A stretch of DNA of 39,543 bases from JBJHCA01 sp050485785. Its GTDB lineage: Bacteria; Bacteroidota; Bacteroidia; Chitinophagales; Saprospiraceae. Every line of letters begins with the position of its first letter. Position 1 is the first letter of the stretch. Both the position numbers and the translations under genes were made by a program. Below the pieces are notes generated by a model that was not told the origin of the DNA, made no database searches, and saw only the letters and a list, made by a program, of their open reading frames with translations. The stretch lies in the NCBI GenBank assembly GCA_050485785.1, contig JBJHCA010000022.1, positions 1-39,543 on the forward strand, in the 5' to 3' direction. This document shows positions 33,858-39,543 of this stretch, one piece after another.

Positions 33858-35150
33858 CTACAGTCTGGTTCGCACATCAAGGGCATCCCTCAATCCATTT
33901 CCCAGCAGATTGAATGCCAATACCATCAGCATAATGGCAAATGCGGGGGTCAGGGCCGGGTAAGGGTTATTGCTAAAAAGGAAAACGTAATTCTCTCTGA
34001 TCATGGTGCCCCAGGAGGGTCCCGGTGGCTGAATACCAAAACCCAGGTAGCTGAGTCCGGCTTCAATCAAAATGGCGGCGGCAAAATTGGCAGCAGCTAT
34101 CACCATAACCGGCCCTAATATGTTGGGCAATATATGCCTGCCGATAATACGGGCATGAGAAAATCCAAATCCCACTGCGGCTTCTACAAACTGTGCCTCC
34201 CGAAGCGACATGATCTGCCCGCGGACAATACGCGCTACATCCACCCACATTGTAAGCCCCACAGCTATAAAAATCTGCCAGAATCCCCGGCCCAATGCAA
34301 GCATAATGGCAAATACAAGCAGTAGCGTCGGAATTGACCATACTGTATTCACTAAAAACATGACCACATCATCCGTACGCCCGCCAAAATACCCGGCTAC
34401 GGCTCCCAGCAACATGCCAATAGTGAGAGCGATGGCTACGGCCACCAGACCCACCATCAGAGAAATGCGAACACCCAGTATCAATCTGCTGAACATACAT
34501 CGCCCGTACATGTCAGTGCCAAGAATAAAAATACGGTGGCTTACTGCAGCTTTTGCCTTCCTTTCCAGCTCACTCCGGGAAATGTGTATAGTTTCGCCGC
34601 TCATCAATGCAAGCGTATAACCTGTTCCGGTTGAATAAACAGGACCTGAACCGGATGCACCTTCGGTGTCAGTTTCCTTTTTAGGAGGAATAATATTTTG
34701 TGAAGCATCCAGCGCAAATACAACATCGGCCAGGTGAATGCGTTGATACCATCCTTCAACCTCATCAAACCCCATGTGATCAAACTTGCTGAACACCCTG
34801 TAATACATGGAGTCACCGGCAATTTCCCAGGCGGTAACCGGCACCGGATCATAAGGATTGGTGCGTCCTGCGATCATGGTACGCAGAAAGCCTTGCTTGT
34901 CTTCTACCCTGTTTCGGACAATGTTCAGGATATCGACACCGAATCCGGGTTTCATCAGGCTCAGTTCATTGATCTGGTCGTTAGCATTAGGAGTGCGATC
35001 CGGGGTAATGGCGTAGCCCAAAATAGCCACAATTACAGCCAATGCAATAATCACCATACCAGCTACAGCAGGTTTGTTGCGTATCAGTCGCTTCCATGCT
35101 TTGCGACCGGGACTCTCTGACCCGCTAACTGTTTGCTGACCCCGCTTCAT
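33858..35150 (-). CDS. OppC/DppC-like ABC transporter permease
   Basis: This encodes 430 residues. The first membrane helix is at about residues 27-49. A soluble insertion of about 155 residues (50-205), which must face the periplasm, follows. The permease core then begins with the OppC hallmark ILGTDMYGRCMFSR and continues through five helices with the EAA loop EAAVGFGFSHARIIGRHILPN, which contacts the ATPase. It ends with SYLGFGIQPPGPSWG. The Asp of the usual GRD in GTD-x-x-GRD is Cys here. OppC normally pairs with OppB, a binding protein and ATPases; none is in this window. The gene starts one base after the FadB/FadJ-like gene ends. Confidence 0.93.
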   Translation of the reverse strand: MKRGQQTVSGSESPGRKAWKRLIRNKPAVAGMVIIALAVIVAILGYAITPDRTPNANDQINELSLMKPGFGVDILNIVRNRVEDKQGFLRTMIAGRTNPYDPVPVTAWEIAGDSMYYRVFSKFDHMGFDEVEGWYQRIHLADVVFALDASQNIIPPKKETDTEGASGSGPVYSTGTGYTLALMSGETIHISRSELERKAKAAVSHRIFILGTDMYGRCMFSRLILGVRISLMVGLVAVAIALTIGMLLGAVAGYFGGRTDDVVMFLVNTVWSIPTLLLVFAIMLALGRGFWQIFIAVGLTMWVDVARIVRGQIMSLREAQFVEAAVGFGFSHARIIGRHILPNILGPVMVIAAANFAAAILIEAGLSYLGFGIQPPGPSWGTMIRENYVFLFSNNPYPALTPAFAIMLMVLAFNLLGNGLRDALDVRTRL

Positions 35151-35151
35151 G

Positions 35152-37266
35152 CTAAAACTGTTGCTGATAAGCCCGGAGTTTCAGCTCCAAAGCATCCATA
35201 TTGGCAGGCAGTCGAAACCGACACCCGTAAAATTCTTCAAGCTGAGCCGCGCGCTTTCTGAATGCCTCAATTCCGGTTGAATTGACAAACTGAACCGCAC
35301 CACCGTGATAAGGCGAAAACCCGCCGCCTATCAGTGTGCCTAAATTTGCTTCAGGAAGAGAAAACACAATTTCTTTGTCAATGCATTCCAGCGTTTCTAT
35401 GACCTGTATATAAAGTAACCGGTCGATAACATCGCGCTGAATATGGACGGAATCCCCTACGGGGAAAACCTGTGCGAGGTCTTTCCACATCCGGGGAGAA
35501 TCTGCATTGGGCTCATAAAATCCTCCACCGGCTGACATACCCTTGCGGCCATAATCATCCATCAGCGTTTTGATGGCTTGCAGAGCAGGCTGGTGATCAC
35601 TGTGCCGCGTACTGATGTTGAGTATCACCTCAAACCCAAGGTCATCGGCGTACAAAAGTGGCTTTTGCTGCATGCCGGCCTGCAACCCGGCCCGCTCTAC
35701 CGAACTGGCCATTTGGCCTTCCGTAATCATCAGGATTGCTTCAAGAACATACTGGCACCATACGCGAAGCACAAAAAATCCGGGTGCATCGCGCACAAAA
35801 ATTGGCAAACAGCCAAGCTTCCGAACCAGGTCAAAAGCTGTACCCATGGCTGCAGGATCTGTTTTTTCCCCTTGAATCACCTCTACAATACTGCCCGTGC
35901 GCAATGGGGGCAAAAAATGCAATCCCACAAACCGCGAAGGATGCCTGATATGAGCAGCCATGCTGCTGATGGTGATGGAAGAAGTATTGGCCGCAAGCAA
36001 ACTATGCTTGTCCATGTGTGCTTCAGCATCTCTGGCTGCGTTGATCTTGGCCTCCGCGTGCTCAAACACCGATTCGATAACTACATCACAATCGGCAAAC
36101 ATGGCTGATTGATCGGTGGCTACCATGGCTTCCACTGCTTTTTCAGCCCGGTCTGCATTGAGCTCACCGGCTTTCTCCATCATTCTGATTTCGTCCGCTG
36201 CCATCCGGCGGGCCTTCTCTGCCACTGTGGCCGTAACATCTTTCAGCACTACTCCCAGTCCCTGCACGGCAGCCAGTCTCGCTATCCCTGAACCAATGCG
36301 GCCAGCTCCGGCTATCCCGATCTTTCTGAATCGATGACTGCCAACCGGTACCGGGCTAAAGCGGCCTTGCCTCACCATATTGGTATCAAACCAAAAGGCG
36401 CGGGTCATATTTTTCGACTTGGTATTGCGGATAAGCCAGGTAAAGTATCGTGCAGCGATGCGGTTGGAGGTTTCAAAATCAACCGCAGTACCTTCCACCA
36501 GGCTGGCCAGGATCGCTTTGCGGGCAGGGTCATTATTGTGAGTCTGGGCAATCACTTCAGCGGTGATCCGGGTAACAAAATGTGCATTGCGCCAGGTTTT
36601 TAATGTGCCGCCGGCAATTCTGCCGCCGGGTCTGTCCCATTCCTGTCTAACATCAGGGTGGCTGTAAATCCATTTGCGGGCACGCTGCATCATGATTTCG
36701 GTATCTTCTTCCAGGGCATCAATCATTTTCAACTCCAGGGCCTGAGCAGGAGTATTGCGCTTGCCCTGAAGCAGGATATCCGTGGCTTTTTGCAAGCCCA
36801 GCCTCCAAAGCATACGGGAAATTCCCCCGCTTCCGGGCATGAGGCCGTAATTCACTTCGGGTAAACCGATTACGGCATCCGGCCGGTTAAGCATAATGCG
36901 GTAGTGAGTAGCCAGGGCAAATTCATATCCGCTGCCCAGGGCTGAACCGTTAATGGCCGACACCAGGGGAACACCCAGTAATTCAAACTCTCTGAGTGTT
37001 TGCTGCAGGGTTTGGGCATACTGAAAAATCACTTCATGGTCTACTGCATCATACAGGTACTGTAGGTCACCACCGGCCATAAAACTGTTTTTGGCTGAGG
37101 TGATGATCACCCCGGCCAGTACGCTTTCGGATTTTTCCTTTTTCAATTGTTCCAGAACAGGCAGCAGAACATTGCCCAGTGAATGGTTCATAAGATTCAC
37201 CGTGCTTTGATCCATATCAAAGGTGAGCGTAACGATGTTGTCAGTGTCCTTTCTATACTTGATCAT
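35152..37266 (-). CDS. FadB/FadJ-like enoyl-CoA hydratase / 3-hydroxyacyl-CoA dehydrogenase
   Basis: This encodes 704 residues, the length of the multifunctional fatty-acid oxidation alpha subunit. The hydratase half (1-280) has an oxyanion hole and both catalytic acids, Glu115 (SGYEFALATHYR) and Glu137 (IGLPEVNYGLMPGSGG). The dehydrogenase half begins with an NAD-binding GAGRIGSGIA at 319-328, and contains NTSSI, catalytic His449 (GLHF) and Glu461 (VEVI). Two Asn residues usual in the dehydrogenase site are replaced: Pro452 in HFLPP (usual HFFNP) and Leu499 in GFFVLR (usual GF-x-x-NR). It probably acts in beta-oxidation, but the dehydrogenase may have altered specificity. No thiolase gene is adjacent. 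A minus-7-like element lies 29 bases upstream. Confidence 0.9.
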   Translation of the reverse strand: MIKYRKDTDNIVTLTFDMDQSTVNLMNHSLGNVLLPVLEQLKKEKSESVLAGVIITSAKNSFMAGGDLQYLYDAVDHEVIFQYAQTLQQTLREFELLGVPLVSAINGSALGSGYEFALATHYRIMLNRPDAVIGLPEVNYGLMPGSGGISRMLWRLGLQKATDILLQGKRNTPAQALELKMIDALEEDTEIMMQRARKWIYSHPDVRQEWDRPGGRIAGGTLKTWRNAHFVTRITAEVIAQTHNNDPARKAILASLVEGTAVDFETSNRIAARYFTWLIRNTKSKNMTRAFWFDTNMVRQGRFSPVPVGSHRFRKIGIAGAGRIGSGIARLAAVQGLGVVLKDVTATVAEKARRMAADEIRMMEKAGELNADRAEKAVEAMVATDQSAMFADCDVVIESVFEHAEAKINAARDAEAHMDKHSLLAANTSSITISSMAAHIRHPSRFVGLHFLPPLRTGSIVEVIQGEKTDPAAMGTAFDLVRKLGCLPIFVRDAPGFFVLRVWCQYVLEAILMITEGQMASSVERAGLQAGMQQKPLLYADDLGFEVILNISTRHSDHQPALQAIKTLMDDYGRKGMSAGGGFYEPNADSPRMWKDLAQVFPVGDSVHIQRDVIDRLLYIQVIETLECIDKEIVFSLPEANLGTLIGGGFSPYHGGAVQFVNSTGIEAFRKRAAQLEEFYGCRFRLPANMDALELKLRAYQQQF

Positions 37267-37295
37267 AGTGCCGGTATTGCTGATTCACGGAGTGG

Positions 37296-37303
37296 TAAAG
37301 GTA
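37296..37303 (-). promoter_or_regulatory. Minus-7-like element of the FadB/FadJ-like gene
   Basis: On the minus strand this is TACCTTTA, one mismatch from TAnnTTTG, ending 29 bases before the ATG at 37266. Confidence 0.4.
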
Positions 37304-37456
37304 AGCAATTCAAGTGGTGAAACAGCGGTACCGGCCTGCAAATTGAAGCAGAGCAACGGACGATGTAACCGTTTCTGATACAAACAACATTCAGTGATGC
37401 AGCATTGTATCCATTACCAATAGAGACTGCATTCCAATGGATATTTTAGTTATCAT

Positions 37457-37464
37457 TGCTTTTG
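37457..37464 (+). promoter_or_regulatory. Minus-7-like element next to the aroB start
   Basis: TGCTTTTG has one mismatch to TAnnTTTG (G for A at position 2) and ends six bases before the ATG at 37471. Confidence 0.35.
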
Positions 37465-37470
37465 AATTCT

Positions 37471-38544
37471 ATGGCTGTAAACATGCATGATTTATATAAC
37501 TTTCCCGGCTTTCATCCCTGCCCGGATATTGAAACGCTTCAACAGAAGCTCGCTGGATTTATTTTACAAAGGCAGTTTGCCATACTGGCTGATGAAAACA
37601 CAGCCAGGTATTGCCTGCCGTATTTGAAAGAGACGCTGAACCTCCAACAGGAGCAGCTTGTGATAGTGCCCCCCGGAGAACAGTGTAAACAGCTGAGCAC
37701 GGCAGAACCAGTATTGAAACGCATGCTTGACCTCAACCTTGGACGACAGGATTTACTGATCAATCTTGGCGGGGGTACCATCACCGACCTTGGCGGGTTT
37801 TGTGCTGCAGTGTACAAACGAGGCATTGGTTTTATCCATATTCCAACCACGCTGTTAGCTATGGTGGATGCTGCTATTGGCGGGAAAACCGGCATCAACT
37901 TTGGCGGTTACAAAAATATGCTCGGAACGTTTACCCGTGCAGAAGCTCTGCTGGTGTGGCCAGGCATGCTGAATACTCTGCCCACGGAGGAGATGCGGAA
38001 CGGCTGGGCCGAAACTGTTAAACATGCTCTGATACTGGATGTAGAACTCTGGGATGAAGTGGCAATTATGGAAAAGCTTGAAACTCCATCAAGGGAAATG
38101 ATTTTTCGCTCAGCAACGCTGAAACAAAGAGTGATCCAAAAAGATTTTCATGAATCCGGCTACCGTAAAATTCTCAACTTCGGTCATACTGCTGCACATG
38201 CCATAGAAAGTGTGTTGGCGGCTCAAAAACAAAGTAATTCTCATGGACTTGCAGTGGCCGCCGGTATGGTGATTGAAAGCCATGTATGTTCACAACGCGG
38301 GCTGCTTAGTCCCGGCAATTTGGATGGGATTTGCCGCGTAATCCGACGTCATTTCCCACCAGCCTGCCCGGAAGCAGATGCTGATCACATGCTTTTGGCA
38401 GCCATGAAAATGGACAAAAAGAGCCGTGGACGGCAAATTTGGATAGCCGGTATAAGGAGGCCCGGTGAGGGTATGCCGGAGATACCTGCCAGTGAAGAAG
38501 AACTGCTTGACGCACTTCAGTTTTACCGAAATCTGTACGGTTAA
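37471..38544 (+). CDS. aroB: 3-dehydroquinate synthase
   Basis: This encodes 357 residues from ATG 37471. AroB uses NAD and zinc to convert DAHP to 3-dehydroquinate, the second step of the shikimate pathway. Conserved segments are PPGEQCKQL, the NAD-binding NLGGGTITDLGGF, IPTTLLAMVDAAIGGKTGIN, GWAETVKHAL (first zinc ligand Glu), NFGHTAAHAIE and HGLAVAAGM (zinc ligand histidines). A TTG at 37456 would extend the frame by five residues but falls on the promoter element. The gene diverges from the FadB/FadJ-like gene. No other shikimate gene is nearby. Confidence 0.97.
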   Translation: MAVNMHDLYNFPGFHPCPDIETLQQKLAGFILQRQFAILADENTARYCLPYLKETLNLQQEQLVIVPPGEQCKQLSTAEPVLKRMLDLNLGRQDLLINLGGGTITDLGGFCAAVYKRGIGFIHIPTTLLAMVDAAIGGKTGINFGGYKNMLGTFTRAEALLVWPGMLNTLPTEEMRNGWAETVKHALILDVELWDEVAIMEKLETPSREMIFRSATLKQRVIQKDFHESGYRKILNFGHTAAHAIESVLAAQKQSNSHGLAVAAGMVIESHVCSQRGLLSPGNLDGICRVIRRHFPPACPEADADHMLLAAMKMDKKSRGRQIWIAGIRRPGEGMPEIPASEEELLDALQFYRNLYG

Positions 38545-38620
38545 GCCCGCCGGATACCAGATGCTTTAAACCAATCGTTGATGCATACAGTTTATACGCT
38601 ACATACCCGATCGAATCAAT

Positions 38621-38628
38621 TACCTTTA
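38621..38628 (+). promoter_or_regulatory. Minus-7-like element next to the CarboxypepD_reg-like gene
   Basis: TACCTTTA, one mismatch from TAnnTTTG, ends four bases before the ATG at 38633. A transcript from here would be leaderless or nearly so. Confidence 0.45.
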
Positions 38629-38632
38629 CGCA

Positions 38633-39292
38633 ATGAATGATTTCCATCCGCTACGGCTAATTCTGGTTTTTACAGCGCTGTTTTTTGCATACACCTCCGT
38701 GGCTCAGTACGAAAGCGATCTGGTACAAATTAGCGGAATGGTGGTAGCTGAAGAAGCAGGAGAATTGGAACCCGTGCCCTTTGCCAATATTGCCGTTCTC
38801 AATACGTCCAGAGGAACATTTACCAATATGGACGGATTTTTCTCCATTGTGGTGCGCAAGGGAGAAACCATAGTAGTGAGTGCCATTGGTTACGAATCCG
38901 GAAGGTATACCGTACCCGACACGCTAATGGACAAACGCTATACCCTTTTTCAGATCCTCAGCCGGGATACCAGTCTTACGTTGCCAACAGCGGTAATCTA
39001 CCCCTGGCCCAGCAAAGATTATTTCAGTATTGAATTTCTGGCTATGGACGTGAGTAATGAGTTGAGCCTGAGAGCTAAGGAAAACCTTTCGGAGCGTTAT
39101 ATGGCCTCGCTGCGCCGCGGAATGCCTGCAGACGGGGGTGAAACAAGCTCTCACTTCCTGCGTCAACAGGCCAGGTCATATTACCATTACGGTCAGATGC
39201 CTCCAATGAATATTTATAATCCCCTGGCCTGGGCCGAATTCATCAGAGCATGGCGGGAAGGCAAATTTAAGCGCGAATTGTATGACGATTGA
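38633..39292 (+). CDS. Secreted CarboxypepD_reg-like domain protein
   Basis: This encodes 219 residues. A signal peptide (about 1-24, cleavage after SVAQ) is followed by a carboxypeptidase-regulatory-like beta domain at about 30-115: ISGMVVAEEAG, PVPFANIAVLNTSRGTFTNMDGFFSIVVRKGETIVVSAIGYES. This domain is common at the N terminus of TonB-dependent receptors, but here no plug or barrel follows. The rest is a helical tail ending WAEFIRAWREGKFKRELYDD. It is probably an envelope protein of unknown function. A minus-7-like element ends four bases before its ATG. Confidence 0.88.
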   Translation: MNDFHPLRLILVFTALFFAYTSVAQYESDLVQISGMVVAEEAGELEPVPFANIAVLNTSRGTFTNMDGFFSIVVRKGETIVVSAIGYESGRYTVPDTLMDKRYTLFQILSRDTSLTLPTAVIYPWPSKDYFSIEFLAMDVSNELSLRAKENLSERYMASLRRGMPADGGETSSHFLRQQARSYYHYGQMPPMNIYNPLAWAEFIRAWREGKFKRELYDD

Positions 39293-39376
39293 TCGTTTGA
39301 TATGTGTCACAGACTTACGTGTACAAAGTAATAGAGCATTTACAAATCAAATTTATATACCCGCGCAATTAGCAAG
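39293..39376. other. Intergenic region before the insertion sequence
   Basis: This AT-rich stretch lies between the CarboxypepD_reg-like gene and the putative IS end. I see no gene, terminator hairpin or other structure in it. Confidence 0.4.
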
Positions 39377-39384
39377 TGTAAGCT

Positions 39385-39443
39385 TCCCTAAAAACAGGAG
39401 CGATCAAAAATAGAGAAAAATCGCTAACTTTAAATTTTAGGGA
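39385..39443 (+). promoter_or_regulatory. Nested inverted repeats in the transposase leader
   Basis: A perfect 9-bp repeat, TCCCTAAAA (39385-39393) and TTTTAGGGA (39435-39443), encloses a 6-bp repeat, AGCGAT (39399-39404) and ATCGCT (39420-39425). The outer arm ends two bases before the transposase ATG. A promoter-like TAACTTTA lies between the right arms. Confidence 0.55.
39425..39432 (+). promoter_or_regulatory. Minus-7-like element before the transposase gene
   Basis: TAACTTTA, one mismatch from TAnnTTTG, ends 13 bases before the ATG at 39446. A transcript started here would lack the left arms of the inverted repeats. Confidence 0.4.
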
Positions 39444-39445
39444 CT

Positions 39446-39543
39446 ATGAAAAAGACAAAATTCACCGAGAGCCAAATTATTGGTATTTTGAAAGAGCAGC
39501 AATCCGGCAAAAACGTCAATGACATTTGCCGGGAGCATGGCAT
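39446..39543 (+). CDS. IS3-family transposase OrfA (5' part, runs off the window)
   Basis: Only the first 32 codons are present. The sequence MKKTKFTESQIIGILKEQQ followed by a GKNVNDICREHG segment is the helix-turn-helix start of IS3-family OrfA proteins, which bind the ends of the element. In complete members a programmed frameshift joins OrfA to the DDE catalytic OrfB; that part is outside the window. A structured leader precedes the ATG. I cannot tell whether the element is intact. Confidence 0.85.
   Translation, partial: MKKTKFTESQIIGILKEQQSGKNVNDICREHG

Larger units (their letters stand above)
39377..39543 (+). mobile_element. IS3-family insertion sequence, left end (partial)
   Basis: The element is called from the OrfA-like transposase reading frame at 39446. 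The left boundary is a guess: TGTAAGCTTCCC at 39377 starts with the TG typical of IS3-family ends and lies 69 bases before the ATG, a usual distance. The right end and orfB lie outside the window, so the inverted repeat and target duplication cannot be checked here. Confidence 0.5.

Noticed and set aside
1..39543. CRISPR arrays, tRNA or rRNA genes, phage genes and toxin-antitoxin pairs
   Set aside because: I looked through the intergenic regions for repeats with regular spacing, cloverleaf-like sequences and phage or toxin families, and saw none. This was by eye and not a covariance search.

Overview
The window is a 39.5 kb stretch of bacterial chromosome, almost certainly from the phylum Bacteroidota. 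Several things point there: near-consensus TAnnTTTG minus-7 promoter elements sit in front of many genes, Shine-Dalgarno sequences are weak or absent, and the lineage-typical families WbqC, DUF4834, OstA-like, Big_5-type lipoprotein and DUF4230 are present. A run of ten N bases (11624-11633) shows it is a draft or metagenome assembly. Coding density is very high: no gene-free stretch exceeds 300 bases, and I see no rRNA, tRNA, CRISPR array or prophage.

Layout, left to right. 1-798: 5' part of an amidohydrolase (minus). 829-4202: divergent dnaN and recG. 4390-4827: small heat shock protein with a strong terminator. 5014-7344: three overlapping plus-strand genes (anchored hypothetical, HTTM-like membrane protein, 2OG-Fe(II) oxygenase). 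7377-14632: eight co-directional minus-strand genes. In transcription order these are kdsA, two secreted tandem paralogues, a COG2509 FAD oxidoreductase broken by the assembly gap, a DoxX-like protein, then a LytTR response regulator, a LytS-type kinase and a degenerate LytS-type pseudokinase. 14749-17231: hemH diverging from an FkbM methyltransferase and a WbqC protein. 17259-19497: ruvC diverging from DUF3108 and DUF4230 genes. 19775-22332: Big_5-type lipoprotein and exported superoxide dismutase. 22340-25838: response regulator plus multi-PAS kinase. 26051-29936: rsgA, SRAP protein, YjbQ, RlmD and a hypothetical. 30058-33776: SpoIIE phosphatase, DUF4834, thioredoxin and OstA-like genes (one operon). 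33858-37266: FadB/FadJ-like enzyme and OppC-like permease. 37471-39292: aroB and a CarboxypepD_reg-like protein. 39377-39543: left end of an IS3-family element.

Much of the content is housekeeping: replication and repair (dnaN, recG, ruvC, SRAP), ribosome and rRNA maturation (rsgA, rlmD), haem, Kdo and shikimate synthesis, and envelope functions. The least ordinary parts are the kinase/pseudokinase/LytTR module, with a palindrome-bearing insertion in the kinase; a SRAP protein and a beta-oxidation enzyme with altered active-site residues; promoters placed so close to start codons that leaderless mRNAs are expected; and nested inverted repeats in front of the transposase gene.
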